A stretch of DNA of 64,000 nucleotides, taken from Endoryza foliicola (GTDB lineage: Bacteria > Bacteroidota > Bacteroidia > Chitinophagales > Chitinophagaceae). Below the pieces are notes generated by a model. The model was given only the letters and a program-made list of their open reading frames with translations. It did not search any database and was not told where the DNA came from. Location of the stretch: positions 3,968,001 through 4,032,000 of the forward strand of contig OZ245715.1 in NCBI GenBank assembly GCA_965226965.1. The letters are read 5' to 3'. The position numbers and the translations under genes were made by a program. Positions 8,740 to 17,124 of the stretch are shown here, piece by piece; the first letter of the stretch is position 1; every line of letters begins with the position of its first letter.

Positions 8740-9236
8740 TCCAGCGCCCCAAAACTCAAAACTTTTAAGACGCAGAGGGATTACTAAAGTTTAGTGAGTC
8801 TGAGAGTACTGCAAAGGCGCAGAGATACGCAGAGGAAATATTCTACAGACGCAGAGGGCGAATTGAAGTTTAATGAGTCTAAAAGCAGAGCAGAGGCGCG
8901 AAGCAACGCAGAGTAATATCCAAATCGTTGCGAACCGTTGCGTCCTTTGATTCGTTGCGGTCGAGTAAACTCTTTAAATTGAAGACGCAGAGGGAGTATT
9001 AAATTTTAGAAAGTCCGAGAGTCTTGCAGAGCCGCAGAGAAACGCAGAGTAATATCAAAATCGTTGCGAACCGTTGCGTCCTTTGTTTCGTTGCGGTCGA
9101 GTAAACTCTTCGAATTTCAAGAAGCCCCAAATCCCCTCCGCGCCTCTCCTTCTCTCCTTCCCTCCGCGCTGAACCCTAAACATCGAAGCTGCCCAAAACT
9201 CAATAACTCAAAAACTTAAAACTCAAAAACTCTCCC
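8740..9236. repeat. Repeat-rich spacer with GCAGAG-type repeats
   Basis: About 500 bases with no convincing gene. It holds many copies of an imperfect motif around GACGCAGAGG and CGCAGAG. Two 69-bp direct repeats lie at 8906-8974 and 9042-9110 and differ at only about two positions; each contains CGTTGCGAACCGTTGCGTCC. The right end (about 9196-9232) is a short tandem of ACTCAAAA-type units. The same motifs recur in the other spacers of this window. No function is evident. Confidence 0.8.
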
Positions 9237-10622
9237 TTACTTTCCAATACAAAACTTACTAAAGATGTAATCCAACTGATCCTCATTCGTGATCTCACCC
9301 GTTATGTCTCCTAAGAAATGCAAACACCTGCGAATGTCGAGGGCGATGAGGTCGCCGGGTAGGCCGCGGTCAAGACCGGAGAGAATATCGTGGATCGATT
9401 GGGCTACTTTTTGAAGGGCTTGGTAGTGACGAGCATTGGTCACTATCGTTCCTTCGGTATTTACCGCACCCGATATAACGAGATCCACTAACCGCTTTTT
9501 GAGGAGGTCGATCTGATTTTTTGTTTTGGCACTGATCAACAATGCCTGCGACAACGGCCGCCACTTCTCTTGCAACTGCTGCAAGTCACCCGCATCAATC
9601 TTGTTCCCCACCCACAGCACTTTCGATTTCTTTTCTTCCAAAAATGCCCAGTCTTGCTGCAAACTAGCCGGTGTTTCATTCACCGCATCAAACAATACCA
9701 CCACCACATCGGCCCGCTCGATCTTCTCCATACTGCGCTCCACCCCAATGCTTTCAATTACATCGGCCGTGTGCTCACGAATGCCCGCTGTGTCTATTAA
9801 ACGGAACAAGACTCCCTCAATGTTCAACACTTCTTCAATGGTATCTCGAGTAGTACCGGCAATATCACTTACAATGGCCCGCTCGTCGTTGAGCAAGGCA
9901 TTGAGCAAGGTGCTCTTACCCGCATTGGGCTTGCCCACAATGGCTACACTTACCCCATTGCGGATCACATTGCCCAAAGAGAAACTGTCTAGTAATTGTT
10001 TTGTGATGCCGTCGGCCTCACGGAGGAGGGAATAAAGCTGACTGCGGTCGGCGAATTCTACGTCTTCCTGACTAAAATCGAGTTCCAGCTCTATCAAAGC
10101 TGAAAAACTGAGCAATTGATTGCGTAGCTGCCTTAATTCGGCAGAAAAGCCCCCGCGAATGGTATGAAGCGCTGCCTTTTGAGAGGCTTCAGAATTGGCC
10201 GCAATGAGGTCTGCCACGGCCTCGGCTTGGGCCAGATCCAACTTGCCTTTTAAAAAAGCCCTTTGAGTGAATTCTCCGGGCTTGGCAATACGGGCGCCTC
10301 TGTTTACAATTGCTTGAATAATGCGTTGCTGCACGTAAGGACTCCCATGCGCACTGATCTCAATTACGTCCTCACCGGTATAGCTGCGCGGACCTTTGAA
10401 AAGGGTGAGCACCACTTCATCGAGGGCAATAGGACCGTCTTTCAACACGCCCACATGGGCCGTATGAGAGGCTTGATCGGCCAATCGCTTCGAAGGGAAC
10501 AAAGCATCCATAATGGGATAGGCTTCCGGACCGCTCACGCGAATCACTCCAATTGCTCCCACCCCCGGCGGCGTTGCCAAGGCTACTATTGTATCGTCCC
10601 ATTGTGCTAGTTTTCCGTACAT
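9237..10622 (-). CDS. mnmE: tRNA modification GTPase MnmE
   Basis: From the ATG at 10622 the protein has 461 residues, the normal MnmE length. It starts MYGKLAQWDDTIVALATPPG, the conserved tetrahydrofolate-binding N-terminal domain. It then shows a GTPase domain with GKPNAGKST (G1), DTAG (G3) and GNKID (G4), and ends in CIGK, the C-terminal CxGK motif essential for catalysis. With MnmG it installs carboxymethylaminomethyl groups on U34 of several tRNAs. A longer upstream reading to 10805 exists but would translate intergenic repeat sequence and is not conserved. A TAnnTTTG promoter box ends four bases before the ATG, suggesting a leaderless mRNA. Confidence 0.97.
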   Translation of the reverse strand: MYGKLAQWDDTIVALATPPGVGAIGVIRVSGPEAYPIMDALFPSKRLADQASHTAHVGVLKDGPIALDEVVLTLFKGPRSYTGEDVIEISAHGSPYVQQRIIQAIVNRGARIAKPGEFTQRAFLKGKLDLAQAEAVADLIAANSEASQKAALHTIRGGFSAELRQLRNQLLSFSALIELELDFSQEDVEFADRSQLYSLLREADGITKQLLDSFSLGNVIRNGVSVAIVGKPNAGKSTLLNALLNDERAIVSDIAGTTRDTIEEVLNIEGVLFRLIDTAGIREHTADVIESIGVERSMEKIERADVVVVLFDAVNETPASLQQDWAFLEEKKSKVLWVGNKIDAGDLQQLQEKWRPLSQALLISAKTKNQIDLLKKRLVDLVISGAVNTEGTIVTNARHYQALQKVAQSIHDILSGLDRGLPGDLIALDIRRCLHFLGDITGEITNEDQLDYIFSKFCIGK

Positions 10623-10626
10623 GGGG

Positions 10627-10634
10627 CAAAAGTA
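10627..10634 (-). promoter_or_regulatory. mnmE -7 promoter box, leaderless layout
   Basis: The minus strand reads TACTTTTG-CCCC-ATG, with the ATG at 10622-10620. The box fits TAnnTTTG and stands only four bases from the start codon, so the transcript should begin at or next to the ATG. No clear -33 element is visible. The same spacing occurs at 36792 and 44076. Confidence 0.55.
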
Positions 10635-10659
10635 AGAAATAGTAGGGGGGAGAGAGGGT

Positions 10660-10982
10660 TGATTGCTGAGTTTTTGAGATTTACGCAGCTCCGCTGCTTG
10701 GGGTTCACCGCAGAGAGCGCAGAGGCCGCGAAGGAGTCGCAAAGAATGGTTGTTTTGCATTCTTCCTGGTTTCCAATCTCCCGACTTTCGATCTTTCTCT
10801 TTCACCGCAGCGGCGCAGCGTCCGCAGCGAAAACGCAGCGCTGGCAGTCTCTCTGTCTTTCCTCTATCTTCCCTCCTGTCTTTCCTCGTCTCCTCTTATC
10901 CTCGTGCCTGTACTCCGCTGTTCAATTCTTAATTCTTAATTAATCCCGCCTCAATCACGCCCCATCCTACAGAATCCTAGCT
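10660..10982. repeat. Intergenic mosaic of repeat families
   Basis: Gene-free stretch between mnmE and the tonB operon. In order it holds a GAGTTTTTGAG unit, GCAGAG-type repeats (for example CACCGCAGAGAGCGCAGAGG at 10710-10729 and a second block near 10803-10842), a C/T-rich block TCCTCGTCTCCTC near 10880-10900, and CTGTTCAATTCTTAATTC leading to AATTATTAATT units, which continue beyond the terminator to 11049. The same modules, in a similar order, recur at 63160-63482. Confidence 0.75.
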
Positions 10983-11015
10983 AAAAAAAGAAAGGTCTCG
11001 CAAACGCGAGACCTT
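10983..11015 (-). terminator. Rho-independent terminator of the exb-tonB operon
   Basis: On the minus strand AAGGTCTCGC pairs with GCGAGACCTT around a four-base loop, and the stem is followed by TTTCTTTTTTT. The ten-base-pair stem (10992-11001 with 11006-11015) and the T-run orientation fit termination after tonB. Confidence 0.85.
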
Positions 11016-11052
11016 CATTATTAATTATTAATTCTTAATTATTAATTAACGC

Positions 11053-11880
11053 TTATCCTTCTGTTTCCAAACGGAACACGATCGGTTGCTTCTTGTAAGA
11101 TTTCACCTGACGTCCGTTCTGGATGGCGGGAGTCCATTTACCACTCTTCTTGATTACACGTACCGCTTCGTCTCTCAGTTCGTTAGGACCACTTACGGCC
11201 TCTACATCACTCACGTTTCCTTCTTTATCTACGATGAACTGAACTACTACTGTACCTTGAATCTCGTTGTCGATGGCTTCTTGAGGGTATCTCAAACTTT
11301 TGTTCAAGTAACGCGCCCAAGCACTGGTACCTCCGGGGTAGTCAGACTCGATTTCCACCTTCGTAAAGGTTTTGTCGTAATCTTCTTCGTCCTTTTTAGG
11401 AGCTTCAACTACACCCTTTCCGTCGTCCACCGGAGGAGCAACAATACCTTCATCTTTAATACCTTCCTGGTTAACTGTACCAATTTTGGTGTCTTCCAGT
11501 TTTTCGATTTCAGGTGGTTTCTCGTCCTCTTTTACCTCTTCATCTTTTACGATTTTAGGAGGTGTGAACTTTGCCATTTCCACTTTTGGTGGCTCTGGTG
11601 GTTTGGGAGGAGGCGGAGGAGGTGGTTCGTTTTTCTTCTCTTCTGTCTTCATGTCTTCCAGTTGTACGTCTTGAACAACCACTTCTTTCTTTTGATTGGC
11701 CAAAGTGTTCGACAAGATATAACCAACAAAGAGGAGCAAACAAAGAGCAGCAGTTGCAATAAGAGCCGTTGCGAGGCGCTTATTGTACGTCTTGCGGAGA
11801 TCATAAGCACCATACTCCTTATTTCTTCCTTCGAAGATGATATCGAGGATATCAGCGCTTAAAATTTTATTTACATCCAT
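11053..11880 (-). CDS. tonB: Energy transducer TonB
   Basis: A 275-residue TonB with a cytoplasmic N-terminus, one membrane helix at about residues 37-56, a proline-rich periplasmic linker around 84-100 (PPPPPPPKPPEPP) and a C-terminal TonB domain that includes FIVDKEGNVSDVEAVSG. It transmits proton-motive-force energy from ExbB/ExbD to outer-membrane receptors. It is the last gene of an exbB-exbD-exbD-tonB operon and is followed by a strong terminator. Its N-terminus shares the pattern FEGRNKEYGAY with the second TonB at 35717-36520. Confidence 0.95.
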   Translation of the reverse strand: MDVNKILSADILDIIFEGRNKEYGAYDLRKTYNKRLATALIATAALCLLLFVGYILSNTLANQKKEVVVQDVQLEDMKTEEKKNEPPPPPPPKPPEPPKVEMAKFTPPKIVKDEEVKEDEKPPEIEKLEDTKIGTVNQEGIKDEGIVAPPVDDGKGVVEAPKKDEEDYDKTFTKVEIESDYPGGTSAWARYLNKSLRYPQEAIDNEIQGTVVVQFIVDKEGNVSDVEAVSGPNELRDEAVRVIKKSGKWTPAIQNGRQVKSYKKQPIVFRLETEG

Positions 11881-11938
11881 GTTACGTTATTTGTTAGTAA
11901 GATGCATCGAGCATCTAATTTCCATACATTTTTTTACA

Positions 11939-12478
11939 TTAATTTCCGGCGGCGCCTTCAGTAGCTTTAATGAGACCAAGCTCAGTATCTGAAATATCCA
12001 CCAAAGCATAACGTTTTACTTCATTGATCGCCATTTCGTCCAATGCATCTACTGTGTTTTTGTAAGTAGATTCAGGACCCGGCTTGATCACCACTACGAA
12101 ATCTTTAGGATCGGTAGACTTCTTCTTGTCGATGATAATCGTACGCAATTCTTTGAATGTAGCGGATTTGAAGTTTGAACCATCGGGTGCTAATTCACCT
12201 TCATAGTAGAACACTGCATCATTCTTAGAAAGCATGATGGTAAGTGCGCCTGAAGCTTTCACCTTGTTCTGCTCTTCGGGCTTTTCAGTGTCCTTAGGCA
12301 AGAACAAACGCATGGCCGTTGGTTGGCTCATGGTTGTGGTGAAGATGAAGAATGTGATCAGCAGGAAGCCGAGATCCACCATGGGGGTTAAGTCAACGCG
12401 GGTAGAAAGTTTTTTACCTTTCTTCACTCCCGGGCCTTTCTTATGTCCACCCCCACTCGAGGTATCCATTTCTGCCAT
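11939..12478 (-). CDS. exbD: Biopolymer transporter ExbD (second copy in operon)
   Basis: A 179-residue protein with a basic glycine/lysine-rich N-terminus, then VDLTPMVDLGFLLITFFIF, the single ExbD membrane helix with its conserved proton-channel aspartate. The periplasmic part follows, with FVVVIKPGPESTYKNTVDALDEM. It works with ExbB as the proton-driven motor for TonB. It lies between the first exbD and tonB in the same orientation, with about 30 bases from the previous gene. Confidence 0.93.
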   Translation of the reverse strand: MAEMDTSSGGGHKKGPGVKKGKKLSTRVDLTPMVDLGFLLITFFIFTTTMSQPTAMRLFLPKDTEKPEEQNKVKASGALTIMLSKNDAVFYYEGELAPDGSNFKSATFKELRTIIIDKKKSTDPKDFVVVIKPGPESTYKNTVDALDEMAINEVKRYALVDISDTELGLIKATEGAAGN

Positions 12479-12509
12479 GTCGCAAAATATTTTGGGTTAT
12501 AACTGTTGT

Positions 12510-13181
12510 TTACTCTTCAGATTTTTTACCGCCGCTAGTCTGAGTCTTATACAAATCGGTACCTACAGGAGCATTCTCCGGATCGGTTACCATTGAAAAT
12601 TTGAAGATATCATTCTTTTTAAAGGCGAAAATGATGCCTTTAAAAGCGGGGTATTTGGCTGAATTATCACCTTTCAACATCAGGTTCATTTTGGTTCCTG
12701 CGAAGGCTGTGTTAGCAGCACGCATCCACTCAACGAGTTCGTTGCTGGCAGAATCCGTTACCGGAATTCCGGGAGCTTTGAAAGCCTGAAGTTGCTCGGT
12801 CGATAAGTTTAAGAACTGTTTAAGCTGACTGAAAGGAACGCCGATGTAAGAAGCATTCTTCTTAGCAAACGCGTCTTTTTCTGCCTTGGTCAAACCCAAT
12901 GATTTGGTTTCATCGATATAATCGATGATGTCCATTTTCTCACTTGGATTTTCGTCTGATACAGAAAAATATGCCTTTCCGTCTTTGTCGAGCGTAATCA
13001 GTACCGCATCTTTTGCTTCCACAGCTTTGGTACTCACCGATTTAGGGGTGGTTACCGCCAAAGCCTCTGAAGGCTTGAACTTTGTGGTCAAGATGAAGAA
13101 CGACAACAACAAGAAGGCTACATCGCACATCGCTGTCATGTCGATCGTGGTACTTTTCCGAGGTACTTTAACTTTTGGCAT
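12510..13181 (-). CDS. exbD: Biopolymer transporter ExbD (first copy in operon)
   Basis: A 223-residue ExbD with DMTAMCDVAFLLLSFFILTT near the N-terminus, the channel helix with its conserved aspartate. It is longer than typical ExbD because of an insert of about 60 residues in the periplasmic region before FKAPGIPVTDSASNELVEWM. Tandem, divergent exbD genes are common in Bacteroidota and probably form a heteromeric complex with the single ExbB here. A C-terminal GGKKSEE tail is charged. Confidence 0.92.
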   Translation of the reverse strand: MPKVKVPRKSTTIDMTAMCDVAFLLLSFFILTTKFKPSEALAVTTPKSVSTKAVEAKDAVLITLDKDGKAYFSVSDENPSEKMDIIDYIDETKSLGLTKAEKDAFAKKNASYIGVPFSQLKQFLNLSTEQLQAFKAPGIPVTDSASNELVEWMRAANTAFAGTKMNLMLKGDNSAKYPAFKGIIFAFKKNDIFKFSMVTDPENAPVGTDLYKTQTSGGKKSEE

Positions 13182-13314
13182 GATTTAGTTTGATTTCAGT
13201 TTTAATTAAGATGCTTTTCGGCACCATTTCCATAAAACACTGTAATTCACAGCGTTTCGGAGTTTACTCATTCCTGATTACCAACTCTTTAGGAGCAGAT
13301 CCGGAATTCTTCGA

Positions 13315-14175
13315 TTACTTATAAAGTGAAGCGAAGCTTTGAGTTAAAGTGAAACCAGACTCATCGATACCGTAAGTGATACCATCGATCTTTGTAGTAA
13401 AGATGTTATACATGATGATCGCGATAGCTGAAGTACCGATACCCAATGCGGTGTTGTACAACGCTTCAGAGATACCTTTTGACAATTCAGCAGCAGCAGC
13501 ACCACCACCTTCTTCACCAAGAGCCGAGAACGACTTGATCATACCCAATACCGTTCCTAACAGACCCAACAAGGTTGCTACAGAAGCGATGGTAGATAAG
13601 AATACCAAGTTCTTTTCCAACATAGGCAATTCAAGAGAAGTAGCCTCTTCAACTTCCTTCTGGATGTTCAATACTTTTTGTTCAGTATCCAACTCAGTGT
13701 TAGTGATCATTTCTTTGTACTTGCGAAGACCCGCTTTCATTACGTTACCTACGCTACCTTTTTGCTTGTCGCACTCAGCAATAGCTTGGTCAACGTTCTT
13801 GTTAGCTAAGTGGTACTGTACTTTGCGGATGAACTCAGCAATGTTACCGGTACCGGTAGCTTTAACGATGGTCAATAAACGCTCAATTACGAATACAACT
13901 ACAGTTAAGAAACTAGCGATAAGGATCGGTACAATGATACCACCCTCGTACATTTTCACCAATCCGCCCTTAGGTCCTTTGTGATTAGGCCAGAAACCAC
14001 CATTCAAATCTGGTGTAGTGAAATTTGATGGATTACCCAAAATGAAACGCCAAATGATAAATCCTACGACGATACACATAACGGGCGCAATCCACGAGAT
14101 AGCGTTACTCTTTTTCTTGGGTTGAACAGATGTACTACTCTTTGATGCAGTAGCAGTTGGTTTTGTTTCAGCCAT
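13315..14175 (-). CDS. exbB: MotA/TolQ/ExbB proton channel family protein
   Basis: The 286-residue protein has an extra N-terminal membrane helix at about 28-46, a second at about 80-102, and the paired helices of the ExbB/TolQ core near 190-215 and 235-260. The conserved LGLLGTVLGMIKSF and the following LYNTALGIG segments are visible. It forms the membrane pentamer that, with ExbD, powers TonB. It is the first gene of the exbB-exbD-exbD-tonB operon. Confidence 0.94.
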   Translation of the reverse strand: MAETKPTATASKSSTSVQPKKKSNAISWIAPVMCIVVGFIIWRFILGNPSNFTTPDLNGGFWPNHKGPKGGLVKMYEGGIIVPILIASFLTVVVFVIERLLTIVKATGTGNIAEFIRKVQYHLANKNVDQAIAECDKQKGSVGNVMKAGLRKYKEMITNTELDTEQKVLNIQKEVEEATSLELPMLEKNLVFLSTIASVATLLGLLGTVLGMIKSFSALGEEGGGAAAAELSKGISEALYNTALGIGTSAIAIIMYNIFTTKIDGITYGIDESGFTLTQSFASLYK

Positions 14176-14479
14176 GATCGTTTGTTTTTAGTGTTTGAAA
14201 TTTAAACTGTATTTTAAAAAATTAAGAGCACACAAGTCTACTGAAAAAATGCCTTATCCGCCAAAATTTTGCGGAAATTTTTCAATGGGATTCAAAGGAA
14301 TGGAAATTGCACAATTTTAATGGGCCTTAAAATTAAGGGAATTGATTTGAAAAAACATTACCATTTATACACTTAATGGTTTGTTCATACCCTCCATTAA
14401 CCTCCGCTACTATTATATAAACGGTACATGCGGGTGCCTTCCCTTTTCTGTATCTTCATTTCCTAAATTTTTTTCGAAC
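14176..14479. other. Divergent intergenic region
   Basis: About 300 bases between exbB (minus) and the metalloprotease (plus). No RNA gene is evident. The only structure I see is an imperfect 17-bp palindrome CCGCCAAAATTTTGCGG at 14258-14274. No perfect TAnnTTTG box faces either gene; TATCTTCA near 14451-14458 is a poor match in front of the protease gene. Confidence 0.5.
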
Positions 14480-17032
14480 ATGTATACTTCTATCTGCTTC
14501 GCCAGAAAACTGACCCTAGTAGCTTTTGCTGCCAGCCTCGGTTTATCGGCCCTGGCGCAAACTAGACCCCCTCAAACCGGTGGTGTACCTACCCCCGGAC
14601 AAGGTGGCCCTGCCGCCCCTCCGGCTGCAGCTGCTAAACCCGGACCAAAAGCCTTTAAAGACGTAGTGACCGACAAAGCAATCTCTCGCAAAGGTTTGTT
14701 CAACGTCCACAAATTAGACGACCGTTATTTCTTCGAAATCGGTGATACCCTCCTCGGAAGAGACATCCTCGTTGTAGGCCGTATCTCTAAAGCCCCTATC
14801 GACACCCGCTCCGGTTTCTTCGGCTACGCCGGTGACGAAATCAACGAAAACGTGATCCGTTTCGAAAAAGGACCTAATAACAAAATCTTCTTGAGAAACA
14901 TCTCTTTCTCTGTTTACTCAAAAGATTCTACTTCCCCCATGTACAAAACCGTGCAGAACTCTAATATCCAGCCCATCGCAGCGGCTTTCGATATCAAAGC
15001 GTTCTCTAAAGACAGCACCGGTTCTGTAATTGACCTAACCGACTATATCAGTGGCGATAACGATATCCTCTTTTTCGCCTCTTTCTTCAAATCTGCATTA
15101 CGTGTAGGTGGTGTACAAGGCGATAAATCATATATCGTTGACGTAAAAACCTACCCTAATAATACCGAAATCAAAACCGTTAAAACCTACGGTAAACTCC
15201 CCAACCCGCAAATGATGCAGGGTGGAATCAACCTCGGTCCTACCGGTAATGCTACTTTCGAACTCAATACTTCTATCGTAGCCCTTCCAAAAGTGCCCAT
15301 GCGCCCTCGTTACTATGACGACCGCGTGGCTTACTTCACTACCGAATACACCGATTTCGACGCTGATCCACAAGGTGTTAAAGACATCTCTATGATCACT
15401 CGTTGGAGACTGGAACCAAAACCGGAAGACCTCGAGCGTTTCAAAAAAGGTGAATTGGTTGAACCTGCGAAACCTATTATATATTATATCGATCCGGCTA
15501 CCCCTAAAAAATGGGTTCCATTCCTTATTCAAGGGGTGAACGATTGGCAGAAAGCCTTCGAAAAAGCAGGTTTCAAAAACGCTATCCAAGCTCGCCTCGC
15601 TCCTACTAAACAGGAAGACAGCACTTGGAGCCTTGAAGATGCCCGCTACTCAGCCATCGTTTACAAGCCTTCTGACATCCCCAATGCCAGCGGTCCGCAC
15701 ATTCACGACCCTCGCAGTGGTGAAATCCTTGAATCACATATCAACTGGTACCACAACGTAATGCGTTTGTTGCGCAACTGGTATTTAATTCAAGCAGCAC
15801 CAAGTGATCCAAAAGCTCGTACAGCGAACTTCGAAGATGAATTGATGGGTCAATTGATCCGTTTCGTTTCTTCTCACGAAGTAGGTCACACACTAGGATT
15901 GCCTCACAACATGGGTTCTTCTTCATCTGTGCCTGTTGAAAAATTGCGCGATAAAGCTTGGGTAGAAGCCAATGGCCACACTCCATCTATCATGGACTAT
16001 GCTCGTTTCAACTATGTAGCACAGCCTGAAGATGGTATCAGCCAAGTAGGTCTTTTCCCTCGTATCGGTGATTACGATTTGTGGAGCATTGAGTGGGGTT
16101 ATAAGCCTATCTATGGTGCTACCGAAGAGCAAGAAAAACAACAATTGAATGAGTGGGTGAAAGCTCGCTTTGCCAATAACCGCCTTCGTTTCCTTCACCA
16201 AGATGGTATCGATCCTCGCGCTCAAACAGAGAGCTTGGGTGATAACAACATGAAAGCCGGTGAATATGGTATCAAAAATTTGAAGTGGATGATGCCTAAA
16301 TTACAAGGATGGTTAAACGAAAGAGCTGAAAATTATGAGAACCTTACTGAAGTGTACAACGAAGTATTGTCTCAATTCTCTCGTTACAATGGTCACGTAG
16401 CTACCAACCTTGCAGGTGTGTTTACCGATTACAAAACAACCGATCAAGATGGTGCAGTGTATTCTGTTGTTCCAAAAGCACAACAAAAAGAAGCAATGGC
16501 CTTCATGCAAAAGCAATTGTTTGAAACGCCTACTTGGTTGTTAGATAAAACCATTTTAGAGCGTATCAACAATCCGGCCGGTACCGACCGTGTTGCTACC
16601 ATTCAAGAACAATTCCTCGGTTCTATGTTGAGCATCGGCCGCCTTCAACGTTTTGTGTTGAATGCAAACCGTGATGCTTCTTCATATAAAATTGATGAGT
16701 ACATGGACGATCTCAGAAAAGGATTGTACAGTGAATTGGCAACTAAGAAGGTGATCGATAACTACCGTCGTAACCTCCAAAAGAGCTTTGTAGAACGTTT
16801 GGGTGCATTGATCAACCCGGCTCCAACTCCATCGCTCGGTGGCGGTATCACCATCACTTTCGGACCAGCTATCGATCCTAAAAAATCAGATGTATATTCA
16901 GTAGCAAAAGGAACCTTGCGTCAATTGAAAGCAGAAATTGCTGCCGCACTTCCTTTGTATACCGACAAAATGAGCAAGATGCACTTGCAAGATTTGAACG
17001 AGCGCATCGACCGCATTTTGAATCCAAGATAA
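14480..17032 (+). CDS. Secreted zinc metalloprotease, met-zincin (DUF5117/DUF4953-type)
   Basis: From the ATG at 14480 the protein has 850 residues and starts with a Sec signal peptide ending LGLSALAQ. A proline/glycine-rich linker follows, then a large N-terminal domain and the zinc site HEVGHTLGLPH at about residue 466, the extended HExxHxxGxxH metzincin motif, with SIMDY downstream as the likely Met-turn. This matches a Bacteroidota family annotated as zinc-dependent metalloprotease of unknown substrate. A longer in-frame reading to 14381 has no signal-peptide logic, so I reject it. The first 1.3 kb uses many CTC and other C-ending codons, while the rest prefers TTG and T-ending codons. 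A terminator follows. Confidence 0.9.
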   Translation: MYTSICFARKLTLVAFAASLGLSALAQTRPPQTGGVPTPGQGGPAAPPAAAAKPGPKAFKDVVTDKAISRKGLFNVHKLDDRYFFEIGDTLLGRDILVVGRISKAPIDTRSGFFGYAGDEINENVIRFEKGPNNKIFLRNISFSVYSKDSTSPMYKTVQNSNIQPIAAAFDIKAFSKDSTGSVIDLTDYISGDNDILFFASFFKSALRVGGVQGDKSYIVDVKTYPNNTEIKTVKTYGKLPNPQMMQGGINLGPTGNATFELNTSIVALPKVPMRPRYYDDRVAYFTTEYTDFDADPQGVKDISMITRWRLEPKPEDLERFKKGELVEPAKPIIYYIDPATPKKWVPFLIQGVNDWQKAFEKAGFKNAIQARLAPTKQEDSTWSLEDARYSAIVYKPSDIPNASGPHIHDPRSGEILESHINWYHNVMRLLRNWYLIQAAPSDPKARTANFEDELMGQLIRFVSSHEVGHTLGLPHNMGSSSSVPVEKLRDKAWVEANGHTPSIMDYARFNYVAQPEDGISQVGLFPRIGDYDLWSIEWGYKPIYGATEEQEKQQLNEWVKARFANNRLRFLHQDGIDPRAQTESLGDNNMKAGEYGIKNLKWMMPKLQGWLNERAENYENLTEVYNEVLSQFSRYNGHVATNLAGVFTDYKTTDQDGAVYSVVPKAQQKEAMAFMQKQLFETPTWLLDKTILERINNPAGTDRVATIQEQFLGSMLSIGRLQRFVLNANRDASSYKIDEYMDDLRKGLYSELATKKVIDNYRRNLQKSFVERLGALINPAPTPSLGGGITITFGPAIDPKKSDVYSVAKGTLRQLKAEIAAALPLYTDKMSKMHLQDLNERIDRILNPR

Positions 17033-17044
17033 TTTTCTCTGAAA

Positions 17045-17076
17045 AGAACCCTGATCAACTGCATCAGGGTTCTTTC
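17045..17076 (+). terminator. Rho-independent terminator after the metalloprotease
   Basis: AGAACCCTGAT at 17045-17055 pairs perfectly with ATCAGGGTTCT at 17063-17073 around a seven-base loop, followed by TTTC. The T-run is short, but the 11-bp stem lies 13 bases after the stop codon. Confidence 0.75.
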
Positions 17077-17079
17077 TTC

Positions 17080-17087
17080 TAACTTTG
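17080..17087 (+). promoter_or_regulatory. -7 promoter box of the MacB-type permease gene
   Basis: TAACTTTG followed by C fits the TAnnTTTGC pattern seen at several promoters in this window. It lies just after the terminator and 37 bases before the ATG at 17125, so this gene has its own promoter with a leader of about 33 bases. Confidence 0.5.
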
Positions 17088-17124
17088 CAGAACAGAACCT
17101 TACCTAGAAAAAAAAGAACTAGCC

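Noticed and set aside
8740..9236. A CRISPR array in the GCAGAG-rich spacer
   Set aside because: Units are irregular in length and spacing, there are no unique spacers of constant size, and no cas gene is near.
9526..10035. A plus-strand frame antisense to mnmE
   Set aside because: It lies wholly within mnmE and shows no domain; it is a shadow of the GTPase-coding strand.
10623..10805. A 61-residue N-terminal extension of MnmE
   Set aside because: It translates repeat sequence, is not conserved, and would place a TAnnTTTG box inside the coding region. The ATG at 10622 matches the family start.
11086..11862. A long plus-strand frame antisense to tonB
   Set aside because: It comes from the biased codon use and repeats of tonB on the other strand and is low complexity, with no plausible domain.
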